64,000 nucleotides of DNA from Amoebidium appalachense (taxonomy: Eukaryota; Ichthyosporea), in the NCBI GenBank assembly GCA_963693365.1, contig CAVNZM010000007.1:6138001-6202000 (forward strand), given 5' to 3'. The notes beneath the pieces were generated by a model that did not search any database, was not told the origin of the DNA, and saw only the letters and a list, made by a program, of their open reading frames with translations. This document shows, piece by piece, positions 42,346-54,375 of this stretch (position 1 is its first letter; each line of letters starts with the position of its first letter). A program made the position numbers and the translations under genes.

Positions 42346-43829
42346 TTAAAGTGGGGATATGTTCATATCGACAGAGGTATCGACAGCTACGTAGCCTACA
42401 TACAGTGCTGACGATCCCGAGACAGGATTTGTGCACGAGCTAATAATAGCTCAGCCACTTGGGTTTAGGGAGAGCAGATGTCGATTGCCCGGCAAATTGA
42501 TTGGTTTCGTCCTCGGGTCTGTCCCAAAGAGTCTCAGCTTGCCTCTCTACGTCGCCCTATGAATTTTCTTTTTTTTATAATGACTTGCCTCGGGCAGTGT
42601 CCACGCAATAAAAAGTGTGTAAACCCCAACTTTATTATTGATGTGCTCATAGAAGGTGAAAAGGCGAGATAGCAGATATCCCGGGATAAAGAAAAAACCG
42701 CTCATGAAAAGAAGATATCGGCCAAAAAAAAATACATGGTGCTTTAGATAACATCGTAACGCATAGTACAATATGTACAGCACAACTGATAGGAGTCACC
42801 TCGGGAAGGATAGGTTCAGAAATAAAGTTGCAAAGAAAGGAGACAGCTGCAAGAACAAAAAAAAAAAAAAAAAAAAAAAAAGAAGAAGAAGAAGCTCAGA
42901 TGTAGAAAGAAGCTCAGGTGTAAACTAACTGGGAGATCACAAGAGAGAGGCTAGATTGCCCCATCTGGTCACGAGGAATGGCAACAATCTGTAAGGAGCC
43001 TACGACCAAGCTTCTCCAATGGCAGAGCACCCCATAAACCCTGACAATAGAGTAGTAAAACGCAGTAGGCCGTCGAATGTGGCTGGGCCTCCGGCAATGT
43101 CCACGCAATAAAAAAGTGTGTAAACCCAAAAGAGTAGTCAGTCGTTCGATAGGCACTGAAGGGAAATACAGAACTCGCTTGAACACCAGATTAGTCCCAG
43201 ACAAGCCCGCCCGGAGTTCACGTAAACCTGCCTAGGAAATCTAACAGTCAAGCAAGGTAGCCTAGCTGTAGCAAGGCACGCAAAAGAGAAGACACAAGCA
43301 GTGTGCGTTTCAACGAGAAAAGGTTCTGCAATGCTCAGCAACAGCCGCAGTAAAAGCTCGTGATTTCACCGTTTAAGACCTGAAAACCAAGGGACAGAAT
43401 ATCTTTGAGGGTCCCCTGTCTGTAGCTACGGGCGTGCCTGCTGGCGGCCCACATGTACCGTGCCGGGCTACAGTAGATTCCCCGTACTACAACCCCCAAC
43501 ACCCTTGTGCACGGCAAAGTTCGCTTCGCACTTTTGGTGGGCGCTGCCAACATGGCCGATCGAAAATCGGCCGCTCACCAGTCTTCCGTTTGCAAAACTG
43601 CGCGAAACGTGCGTATTATGCTCTTTATTTTATGCAACAGGAAGTCGGACATGATAATTTTGCTTCAGACCTGCAAAACATTTATGTGTGCGTTTGTGTA
43701 CACTTGTAGATGTGTTCCCGGTTTCACAATGACCAGTTGAGTGTGCACAGGAACCGCTACTTTTGCCGCAAAATTCCGGGCGAAATGTCCTATCCCCAAT
43801 CTATCTCCCATTCCGAGATATCCTTTTAA

Positions 43830-44309
43830 ATACTTATCTCCTTTCAATTTTTCTCTTCTACTATTTATCAGCAGTATGTTACTTGGTTTCATACTCAATA
43901 TCCTTTGCTTCATCGTTGTGATAAAGAGTATCATGGTAGGGCTCTTGAGCCTGTGCTTCTTTTTATATTAGAGACTCGTCTATTTTCTTTACAATCGTTG
44001 TGTAAATTAGCTACTTATATTTATTCTTCCTCTGGTAAACCTACCACACTTACCGATTTTGCAATCCTAACCCCTCCTTGTGATATAGCTTGGAAATGTT
44101 TGTTTTGGCGCTGTAACCTTTGTTTCCATAAATGTCTGTGCCACTTTTGTGCAGAACCTTTTTCTCGTAAACACTTAGATAGATGTACTTATTTATCTCA
44201 GATTATTCCGTTAGAAATTAGAAGACTGGCATATTTAGATAATCCTGATATTACGTCTATTGACTATCCGTTGAACCACCGTATGTTTAACGAGTTTTCG
44301 GATCAATAA
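43830..44309 (+). pseudogene. Possible C-terminal remnant of a retroelement ORF
   Basis: An open frame of about 155 residues with no clear start, opening after an in-frame stop near 43829 and ending TAA at 44307-44309. It is far more AT-rich in codon choice than the resident genes. It contains a cysteine/histidine cluster: WRCNLC, then HKCLCHFC, then HLDRC. CxxC followed by HxxxC resembles the zinc knuckle at the C terminus of many non-LTR retrotransposon polymerase proteins. About 145 bases downstream there is AATAAAGTCATT and a short A run, which fits a retroposed 3' end. No reverse transcriptase motif is visible upstream, so if this reading is right the copy is 5' truncated. An unrelated host exon is possible. 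Confidence 0.35.
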
Positions 44310-44900
44310 ACCCGAGTCAAAAGAAAAGAGTTTTCTAGGGTGTATGATTATTTCAGTCGTTATCTCCTCCATATCCGAGAGTGAGGGCTTTTGTATTTTC
44401 TTCTTCAAGATATCTGTGATATCTCGATGGCTTCTATTTTGCTGAGCATATCAATAAAGTCATTATAAAAAAATTTTCCGGGGCTTCAAGTAGCGCGAGT
44501 TCCCAGGTCAGCTCTTGGGGGCCCATATTTGAGTGATGCATTTAGATCTCCTAAACTTGCTGTACTTGGGAATTTTTTGCAGCTTCAAAATCAACTTTGC
44601 CAGCCAAATTCTTCAGGCTTTGCAATTGTGGGGTGTATTGTTTTGGACATATCTATAAATATTGCGCCGTCAAGGGCTATGTCTCTAACGGAATTTTTTT
44701 TTATATTGCAGGAAAATGCATGCATGCATTTGGATATGTATAAATGCTCTTAATCATATTAGTACTTGTACATCCAAATATATTAATTGAATAGTGGTTG
44801 GCGGGTTACAGAGCTGTAAACCGGTCGTTATGAAAGTAAGTTACAGTACAGGTAATGCATCAGTTTAAATCGTGGATAAAAGGTACCAAGAAACACTTAC

Positions 44901-45066
44901 TTCTCACAGTCTGAAAATACTCTGAATCCGATGATGATGATCCATTATCATCCATAGTAGGATTCCATACTTCTAAAATTTCGGCGAAAAACTTTACGCC
45001 CCACAAGCTGGAGTTCTGGGAGATTCTATTTGTCAAAATGTCGCCAATCAAAAGGCACGCCTGCAC
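44901..45066 (-). CDS. Possible first exon of an unrecognised gene
   Basis: An ATG at 45066 opens a frame of 55 codons ending at a consensus donor AGA|GTAAGT at about 44901. The peptide begins MQACLLIGDILTN and ends in an acidic serine cluster (DDNGSSSSDSEYF), the sort of sequence found in casein-kinase-2 sites. I could not find the following exon, so this may be a short chance frame. If real, it would be divergent from the protease gene at 45592. Confidence 0.3.
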
Positions 45067-45591
45067 ATTCTGTTCTAAAGGCGAAAGATTTCTGTGTGAG
45101 CTGTTGAGCTTTGGGGTTTTCGTTTTTCGCGGCTCGGGTGCACACTTCCGCCCGCAAGAGTGGTGGGGTGGGCTGACTTTTCCTGTTTACAACCCATGTT
45201 CTTGAACTTAGCTAAGTAATTCTAGTTAAAGTGCAAACCATCATTCGTAATACTATACTTAGGGCCTTGTAAATTTTCAGTTGTTTTCGCCTTGCGCGAG
45301 TGTGTGCGTGCCTGAAAGACTATTCCACACTATCGAGTGACTACTATCGACTTGTTTTGCTGGGAAAATACCAGCCAAGAAAGTGAGTTTCGATAGCATA
45401 ATACTTGGCTCGGTTGTGATAGCATTTGCATAGACGGTCAAACTTCCTTCCCTCACCCTGCGTGAACACAAGAACCTGCCCACTTCATCCCTCGGGTGAG
45501 AACGTTCTCTACATGCTACGTTTTCTTTAGATTTAAATTCGTTCTTGCTTCAAAGCCTTTTTCTTCGCTGTTAAAGTCACGATACCCGACC

Positions 45592-46631
45592 ATGCGTGCA
45601 ATCACATTGTTATTGGCATCCGTGCTCCAACAAGCATGTGCCAGCGCCTTACATCCGGTCAGGCACACGCGAGACTCCTCCACCCGAAAACAACTCACAG
45701 AGGATGTGTCCCCGATCATTGACTCAGCATTGGAAACACAAGACCTTTTCTCAATAGATGATGAAGAAAAAATACAGCAACAACAGGGGATAGACTATAG
45801 GATTGTTGGTGGGGAGGAACTTGAGCAGGTGCCTAGGTGGATGGCTTCGATCAGGAGACCCTTAAGGGGGGATAAGAATAACATGGAGCACTTTTGTGGA
45901 GGGACGATAATTTCAGACGTGTGGGTGCTGACTGCTGCCCATTGCATTAGTCGAGCAATGGTTCTGGATTATCAGGTGGGTTGAGCGCTATTTATTATGA
46001 TTGCTTGCTTGATGATAACCTCGGTGTGTGGTTGAATGTCTAGGTTGATGACGACTATACTTACGTGAGAAGACATATCAGTGGTCGTCGTACCCTATCC
46101 TTGTGTTGTTGTTTTTTTTGGCAGGAGGATGAAGTGTTGTGCGTTAGTTACGCTTGATGGCAAGTAATAAGTACGAAAACACAATAAGGGCTACGTTGTT
46201 AGAGCTATTGTACTGAAGGGAAGCAGGGCCACGTCACAATGTTATTCCTTTAGATCAGGAAAACTGCTTTCTTCTTGCTCCGGCTTTGGTAATGCGTCAC
46301 GGTTCAGTTTTTGCAGCTCACTATACGACTGCATGTCAAAACGTATAGCTCTTGTTTATCACTGTACTGAATGTGCATTCAACAGAGGCTATGTTCTGTA
46401 ATCTGTGTGTGCCGTTACTGTATGATTAGTGATAGCGTTTTGTGTGTACACTGTCCGTATGTGGTGGTTCCTCTCTATGTGTGTTTGTGTGTGCGAAAAA
46501 TGTGTGTTTGTGTATATGGTTGTGTGCACGAGCACGCGCGTGCACGCTTATATATGTGCACGGGTGTTAATGTTAGTGCGCGCGCTTTGCTTGTTCACGC
46601 ATGAGCGTCGAGATGTCGGTTTGCACATACA

Positions 46632-46665
<34 letters not shown>

Positions 46666-47444
46666 GGATGCTCCCCCCCCCCCCCCCCCCCCCTCCCCCC
46701 CACCCCCCCTTTTTTTTTTATGTGTAGATGAACGTCTAACCCATATAAAAACGATTTCTCCTGTTGCAATACCCTTGCAATATGTGTGCACATGCATTTG
46801 TTGGTCGTTTGTGTGCGCTCGCGCACATGTGTGTGTGTGTGTGTTCGTGTGTTTGTGTCATATGCACGTGTGTGTGCAGTATTCATTACACAATCGTTGG
46901 ATATTTTTTGCCAACGTGTGTATCATGGTGCATGACACCACTGTGTATCGCACACTTATGTATCAATGCACTCATGCTGATGTTCTCAAAAACAAAACAA
47001 GAAATTCAAATGCACAGGTGGTTCTTGTTCACCCCTCCTCCCCTTCGTCCGTGTCAATACAGAATGTTTCTTCAATGTGTAGCTTTGTGATTTGTGCTGT
47101 TAGTACGTTCCAACCCCCCCCCCCCCCCCCCCCCCTATCTATATTTTTCTTGCTTCTGCTTACTGCTGCAACTTTAACCCCCGGCCTTTCCCACTGCCCT
47201 TGCCTGCATAAGCAACCCTGCTCGTCTCTGATCAAGACGGGTGACCTACTCATGTTCAAGTGAAACAGTATCTGAGTTGGGTTTCGTTAACGAGGGGAAT
47301 AGGTCGAAACTCGGGTACTGTGGATGACGTGGGCCCCCCCTGAGGATGGGCTCTGCTTATTATGCATACTCTTTATGTATGGCTTGCATTCTGCATCGTG
47401 TTATCCGTTTGTTCTTGTGTACTTCGTACTTTTTGACGCATTCA

Positions 47445-47475
<31 letters not shown>

Positions 47476-48015
47476 ACTCACTTCTACCGTTTTACTCAGT
47501 CGGCCGAAACACTAAGGAAGGCAGGCAAGGTTTAATGAATAATATGCATGAAGAACAGCTTTAACATCACACCTCGCTTTATCCTCGTAATTCCCACCTC
47601 CTCCTCCCTGCACCCCCACCCAAAAAATATCAAGATAAATATAAAACCACCACAAAAGGAGAAAAAAATAAAATAAATAAAGTGTCGGATAACAACAAAA
47701 GCAACAAACACAACAATGTATCACAAAAAAGGAAGACTCCACCACCATCCACTCACCCCGCCCTGGAACTCAAAATCTACAATGTAGTTTTGGGGGTTCT
47801 ATGTTCTAAGATTTACGCAAATTCAACGTCTGCCCTCATGCTTTACAACGTCCACAGCCCGACCCCCCTGTCCCTTCCTTTGCCTTTGCGTATTTTTTGC
47901 CATTCTCTCGTCACTGCATGTTTTTTGTTCCCGTCCCTATCCTACTTCTCTTGTCTCCCTACTTCTTTTGATTATTTTTTCCTCCTATTCATTCACCTCC
48001 TAATCTCGTTCGGTC

Positions 48016-48065
<50 letters not shown>

Positions 48066-49451
48066 GCATTTTCACCAGGTGTGGTTGGACGGAGTGAACC
48101 AGTTGAACAGCATGGAGTTTGAGAAGTATTCTGTGGTGGACTACATTGTGCATCCAAACTGGGACCAGGCCACGGCACAAAACGACATTGCCCTGCTTAA
48201 GGTTGGGACAACAACAATCCCCCCCCCCCCCCCCCCCCCCCCTTTACTTCCATGCAACCGGGCATGGTTGCTCTGTGTCGTGTATCTGTAAGCACATACA
48301 TATTTTTCGCTGCACTGCTTTAGTTTGCACATACATCTTCACCGTTTTGCTCACCTTGCTTGCATAAGCAACCCTGCTCGTCTTTGATCAAGACGGGTTG
48401 ACCCTCCCAAGTTCAGTTGATGCTGCTGTCTGAGTTGGAGAGTCGTATATACGCGGGCTAAGGGGTCGAAACTCAGACGCAATTGATGACTTGGGCCCTC
48501 CCTGAGGATGGGCTCTGCTTATGACGCATACTGAGCGCATGGATGATGTTGCATACTTGAATGTTTGCCTTTGCATGTGTCCTGCACCATGCTTCTCATC
48601 GTGTATGCGTACTTCGTGCCGTGTTCCGCATTCAAACCCCCCCCCCCCCCCCCCCCCCCCACACACACACCCAGAGGATGGGCCCTGCTAATTATTACAC
48701 ATACTCTGTGTGCTTTTCAACATCTGCAATGCCGTTGCCCATTGTGAGTGTGGACTTCGTAGTATGTAGGGGTTTAAACCCCGCCCCCCCCCCCATCCTT
48801 CCCTTCCCCCCACAATAAAACTAAGAATAACTGGAATGACAACGACAACGGTGAGCCATGAATGTATCGGACTCGTTTAACTAATATGCAACTATGGTAC
48901 GTACAGCAATGAACGGATGGAATTTGTTTTTGAAACAACACCAACGTCCTATTAATGAGTCAACCTTTTTTATTCCTGTCCCCACATCCAAATTTTTCCC
49001 TAATGCATACATACATGTTTGTCGTTTCTACTCCTCCCTTTTGCCCCGTCAATCCATTTCCAAATACCCTAATTAGGTATCGATTCCTAACTTCCTATTG
49101 GTCCACCATCCAGCTCGACCGCAGTTCATTGGACGGTCGCAACAGCACGTGCGGTGCCCGTCAACCAGTGGTTCTACGCCAGACGTTCGACATTGCCGAG
49201 GGGACTATGATGGAGATTATTGGCTGGGGGGTAACGGATGAGGTGAATAAGGTCATGCCGGAAGTGATTCGGACTGCAAAAGTACCGGCCGTAACGGATC
49301 AGGATTGCAGTGCGCGGTACATGAACGGCATCACGGAAAATCAGTTTTGCGCCGGATACAGCACCGGAAAGTACGTCATAATACCCCAAACCCACTATAC
49401 CTTTCTGTGAATTTTTTTTTGTATTTTTTGATACATATGTTCTCCGCATAG

Positions 49452-49510
<59 letters not shown>

Positions 49511-50234
49511 ACCACACCCACACCTACACCGACACACACGCACCCATCCACACATCTTCGGTTTAGAGTCCAAAGGAAAACTAAATAGTCCCCACCGACA
49601 ATGGAAACATTTCGTGACTATTTTTCCGTGACAGGCTAGCGGGGATGTCCAAAATCAAGGGGGGTGTTCTATATCCAGGGGAGGGTTTTGGGGGGGAGGG
49701 GGGGCGCTACACCGAGCGTCGACTGTACCTTACCTATCGTTATCTGTCTTCACCTAAATGCATTGTGCACTGCTTTCTGCCTACCACGCCTTCTCCCAAC
49801 TCCCGTCTCCCCTCCTTTTCCAACACTTCAACACATGCATCCCCTTTCCCTTCCCCCCTCCCCCCTGCACACATGCAAATATAAATACCCCTCCTGACCG
49901 TATTCCTCTTTATGTTTGCATTCCCCCCTGAATGCCATCACCCCAACCCCCACCTCAACCACTTCTCTCTCTCCCTCCCACTTGCAGAATCGATGCTTGC
50001 TCAGGGGACAGCGGAGGCCCAATCTTCAACCGTCAGAACGATTTCGACGTACAGTACGGTATCATCAGCTGGGGTATTGGGTGTGCGCGTGTGGGGCGGT
50101 ATGGTGTTTATACACGCGTGGCTGCGTACATTTCATGGATACAGGAGCAGGGCGTGACTCTCTCTGATGGCTCGCCACAGCCTGGTGCGGTGTCAGCGTC
50201 GGCGGCAAAGGGATTGTCGGTACGTGTGTGGGTA

Positions 50235-50272
<38 letters not shown>

Positions 50273-50677
50273 GTGTGTGCATGTGCGTGTGCCTGTGTGC
50301 CTGTGTGCCTGTGTGTCATTCATGTTCAAGTGAAGCAGTATCTGAGTTGGGTTTGGTTGAAGAGATGAAGGAATCTCAACTCGGGCACCGTGGATGACAT
50401 GGGGCCCACCTGTGGCTGTGCCATGATTCATACTCTATTAATTATATGTACTATGCACTCTGCATTCTGTTGTCAGCCGGACATGTGTACATCGTGCTCT
50501 GTAACTCATCTTTACCTCCTTCCCCCCTGTTCAAGTGTCTTCTGCCTGCTTAAGTTGTTTGATTTTGGGTTTTTCATTTTTGTTACGTTTTTGTTGTTTC
50601 TTTTTGTTGTCTCCTCCATATTTCCAGCCCTCTAACGCATACATCATTCCCTCCTCCCCCCCCCTCCCCCCCCCCCC

Positions 50678-50708
<31 letters not shown>

Positions 50709-50954
50709 ACACACACACCCGTTTTGTTTGTTGAAGCCTGTGAACCCTCCTGATGGTAGACTGTTCGAGTGAATTATGCATGTGCACCTGGCTTGGTTTG
50801 TTTCGTTTAATTCTTATGGTTTTTGTGTCTTTGCTTCCATGTGTTTCACCCTCCAAAGCCCCCCTCCCCCCCCCCCCCCCCCCCCCCCGCCCCCGGCCCC
50901 GGCCCTCGTGCTTTTTCCCCATCACACCTCTCACCACCGCCTGACACGTTCATT

Positions 50955-50986
<32 letters not shown>

Positions 50987-51764
50987 CCCCCCCTCCCTGC
51001 CTCGCCCTCTCCTTCCCCCCTTCAGGATTTCTTCGTCAGTGTCCCCTCGGTCGCCGATTCAAAAATCGAGCCAGTTGCCTATTTTGGCTTTCAGTGCGGT
51101 TTTAGCTGCCCGGACAGAAAAACTGTCGCTAGTTTCCAGGGTGTATCTGCCCCCCTAGCGTGCATCTTGAGAAGTTCGAGGAATATTCCTACCTCGGTAG
51201 TGGCAAATATGACGGTGAGGGTGAGTGATACGAACGAGACTTTCAACGTCAATGTTGATATGTTGACTGATCAGAGGGTGACCTGTCGGCCTGCAAAGGA
51301 GTTTTGCGATGAGGTATGTTGCTTATGTGGGATATTTGCAACATACACCCCTCTCACACTCCCCCCCCCCCCCCCCCCCCCCTCTCTCCCTCGCTAAGCG
51401 CGTGTACACGTACATCTACACATACGCACGCATATACACAAGCACACACGTGCACACAGATACATACACATATGCGCGCGTGTACTCGCACACATCTCGA
51501 ACCCCTTTCCTCCCTCTATCTTTACACGTGGTCTGCTCCAAGGTCTTACAGTAACAGAACATATCTATAACACACACACTTTGGAACATTTGCATCCACC
51601 CACGTGCACACATGCAGATATGCATAAGCGCCCACACCCAACCACTGTTTTGCTGTAGAGACAACGAGCTCGTTTTTCACTCCTTAGCCACCATACTATG
51701 TCTTGATTAGTGATAAGATCAGGTGGGTGCTTGTTTGCTGTTTTTCTCCTTGTTGGGACCCCAA

Positions 51765-51804
<40 letters not shown>

Positions 51805-52051
51805 TGGGTGGATTGGTCGGTGTGTTTGTGTGTGTGTGTGTGTGTGTGCATATGTGGTGGTGGTGAGACGGGGGGGGGGGGGGGGGGGGGGGAGGGGGGG
51901 GGGGTGTGGGGGGAGGGAGGGAGGGAAGGAGGGAGGCTGCTTGTAAGAGGGTCCTCATCCATTGCCAATAATGCTTTTGCACATGTAGACTTTCTTTTCA
52001 TGGAAACATCCAAGTCGGAAAACACCTCCCCACCTCCCCCCTCTCTCTCGC

Positions 52052-52112
<61 letters not shown>

Positions 52113-52444
52113 CATCTGCTGATATCCGACCAATCACAGATGGAGTTTGTTGCCAAGGACGGGGGCACTTGCCGTGGTCCCCTGAGCACTGACGGGCCAG
52201 CTCGAACCATCTGCCGTGTTCGATTGGCTTCCATTATTCCCGCCCTGGAGGGCAGAACAATAGCTGCGTTCACCGTTATGGCATCAGTGCTTGCAGATAA
52301 CACGAGGGTGAGTTTTCCTACCCTCTGTTTATTATGCATTATCTTTAGCGCGTGGTCTGACTCCGCACTCTGCATTGTGTTGTACGTAATGATTGTGTAC
52401 CTCGTACTCTGTGGCACATTTTGAAACCCGCCCCCCCCCCCCCC

Positions 52445-52495
<51 letters not shown>

Positions 52496-52664
52496 TCCCC
52501 CTCCCCGTGTTTATTTTTTGTTTAAAAAAAAAAATTAAAAACAGCCTCTTGTGAGCCTTTGTGGTTTGTCTTTTGGTGTCTCCACTTCCATTGTTCCAGC
52601 CTTCTAGTACATACATATCCCTCCCCCCTCCCCCTCCCCCCCCCCCCCCCACGGACACACACAC

Positions 52665-52702
<38 letters not shown>

Positions 52703-53274
52703 CCACCACCACCACTCACTGCTATCAGCACCCTCCACCCACCTCCCACATCCCCCCCCCCCCCCCCCCCCCCCCTCTTTTTCTCTCTCTCAACCCTTCA
52801 ACTGGGAAAAAGAAAAGGTAAGAAACAACAGAGAATTGGAGAAGTATTGATTTACGTGTCATAATTCCACTTCCGCATGGTGTCCTTCACCCCCCTGCCC
52901 CTGCCCCCCCCCCCCCCTCCCCCCCCCCCCCCCCCCCCCCTCCCTCCACCCTTCTTGCACCTCTCCCCCCCAACCTACCTTCCGCCCCTCGCTCACCAAC
53001 CCGCCCCCCAGACTCTGCAAGATATGTCCTATGACGTCAGAGGGTCAACCGCACCCACATGGGGTCTATGGAAAGCAAACCGCCCAATCATCCGCACCGT
53101 CGTGTCTGGCACCGTCGGCCTATCAAATCGCCCGACCAATAGCCAAATTAGGTATAATAGTTCCAGCATTAAGGTCACCGAGGTAGACCAGTCGGCCGGG
53201 TTGTTGAAGGGAACATTTGAGGATGTGGAGGCTGGCACCGGCACCAATGTAAATGGTAGGTGCAGGTGTATGGT

Positions 53275-53308
<34 letters not shown>

Positions 53309-53324
53309 GTGGAGGTGTGTCTCT

Positions 53325-53381
<57 letters not shown>

Positions 53382-53479
53382 CGTGTGTGGTTGGGGGGTG
53401 GGAGGTGGGGGTGAGGGGGGGGGGGGGGGGAGAATGGGACAGTGATAGTTTATGGTAACCCTTTACCCGTGTGTGTGTA

Positions 53480-53510
<31 letters not shown>

Positions 53511-53837
53511 TTGTGTGGTGTTTTGTGTGGGTTCTTGGCTTGTGCGCGTGTGTGTATATGTGTGTGTGTCGTTTTTGTGCCTGTGTATTGTCAGTACACT
53601 TGCCATATTGGTGCGAGTATCCAGGTGAGTCTCCGCATTTTGAGAATCAAGAAGATACTTTGTGTCCCGTGCATCTCTTGTCGTTTTGTGTGCTGTGAAT
53701 CTAATCTGTTGACTTTTGGGCTCGTCCGTCCGGAATCTTCCGCAATATCGGAAAGTCTTCGTAAAATCTTCTCTCTCTCTCTCTCTCCCTCCCTCCCTCC
53801 CTCCCTCCCTCCATCTCTCTCTCTCTCTCTCTCTCTC

Positions 53838-53903
<66 letters not shown>

Positions 53904-54375
53904 GCTCTTTTTATGTGACAAAATCCGCAAGTCTGACAAAATTTACACCAAATCTGATATTTTTCCTGTTTCTTCAGGTGAATTTTGGTGCGCGAAATCA
54001 ATGAGCTCCAACGCAAACATCAGCAGCTACGACTGCACATTTGCCGTCCGCACCCCCCCACCCCCGCCCCCGCCCCCTGCCACCAATGACCCCAACGCTC
54101 TCCCGGCCGCAACCACACCCACTCCAAACCCAAACGTGCCTGATTCCCTCGAGCTAGTCACAATTTCAATCGGACGATCGGTCGACGATTCTCCGATTAT
54201 GACTGTATCGAGAAACATTGGGACGAGGGATGGTGCGGGGGGCATGAAGGTGATTCTTTCTTCAGGGGTTTATACTCCCTCGCAGGTGGCTGCAAGTGTA
54301 CCTCCGCTGCTGCCGAAGGGACCGGTAGGGAGGAGGAATGAGACAAGATCGGCAAGAGACTACAGTATGTTGTGA
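45592..54375 (+). CDS. Secreted trypsin-like serine protease (S1A) with long C-terminal extension
   Basis: Eight exons: 45592-45975, 48079-48201, 49114-49370, 49988-50219, 51026-51313, 52140-52307, 53012-53255 and 53978-54375. The total is 2094 nt, 697 residues, with all phases agreeing. The start at 45592 gives a signal peptide (hydrophobic residues 4-18); an in-frame ATG at 45496 would bury it. A propeptide ends at R70, and I71-VGG is the new N terminus after activation. The catalytic triad is H117 (TAAHC), D164 (NDIALL) and S263 (GDSGGP). D257 at the S1 pocket and SWGIGC predict cleavage after Arg/Lys. The protease domain ends near residue 315. Residues 333-697 (exons 5-8) are Cys-containing, probably extracellular, with beta-rich stretches, a proline run near PPPPPATND and no domain I recognise. 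Introns contain five copies of the poly(C)-tailed repeat. A likely AATAAA lies at 54880, about 500 bases after the stop. Confidence 0.93.
47136..47476 (+). repeat. Poly(C)-tailed interspersed repeat, full copy A1
   Basis: Starts CTATCTATATTTTTCTTGCT, includes GATCAAGACGGGTGACC and GGATGGGCTCTGCTTATTAT, and ends TTCGTACTTTTTGACGCATT, CAAA, poly(C). It lies in protease intron 1. Confidence 0.85.
48352..48660 (+). repeat. Poly(C)-tailed interspersed repeat, diverged copy A3
   Basis: Shares TGCATAAGCAACCCTGCTCG, GATCAAGACGGG, GGTCGAAACTC and GAGGATGGGCTCTGCTTATG, and ends GCATTCAAA plus poly(C). Confidence 0.8.
48671..48795 (+). repeat. Poly(C)-tailed interspersed repeat, truncated copy A4
   Basis: Only the 3' half: AGAGGATGGGCCCTGCTAAT, then GTGGACTTCGTAGTATG and a C run. 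It begins directly after the poly(C) of copy A3 and a short CA run. Confidence 0.7.
50315..50528 (+). repeat. Poly(C)-tailed interspersed repeat, diverged copy A5
   Basis: CATGTTCAAGTGAAGCAGTA, TCTGAGTTGGGTTTGGTT, CACCGTGGATGACATGGG, then CATCGTGCTCTGTAACTCAT and CCTTCCCCCC. Confidence 0.75.
52312..52440 (+). repeat. Poly(C)-tailed interspersed repeat, truncated copy A6
   Basis: CTGTTTATTATGCATTATC, CTCTGCATTGTGTTGTACG, GTACCTCGTACTCTGTGGCA, then AAACCCGCCCCC. It starts right after the exon 6 donor of the protease. Confidence 0.75.
53770..53901 (+). repeat. (CT)n microsatellite
   Basis: CT and CCCT units ending in about 30 perfect CT units, in the last intron of the protease, 75 bases before the acceptor. 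Confidence 0.97.

Larger units (their letters stand above)
39565..45591. other. Intergenic region with palindromes, duplication and a possible retroelement remnant
   Basis: No complete gene was found. The stretch holds a 129-bp tandem duplication (40702-40959), a 34-bp hairpin (41273-41412), two related GC-rich palindromes (41456-41493 and 42320-42345), a 35-40 bp direct repeat (42590 and 43090), an AT-rich open frame (43830-44309) and a possible first exon (45066-44901). The promoters of the aftiphilin-like gene and of the protease should lie at its two ends. Confidence 0.5.

Noticed and set aside
45496-45591. Upstream in-frame ATG of the protease
   Set aside because: It would place about 32 residues before the signal peptide; the ATG at 45592 gives a standard secretion signal.
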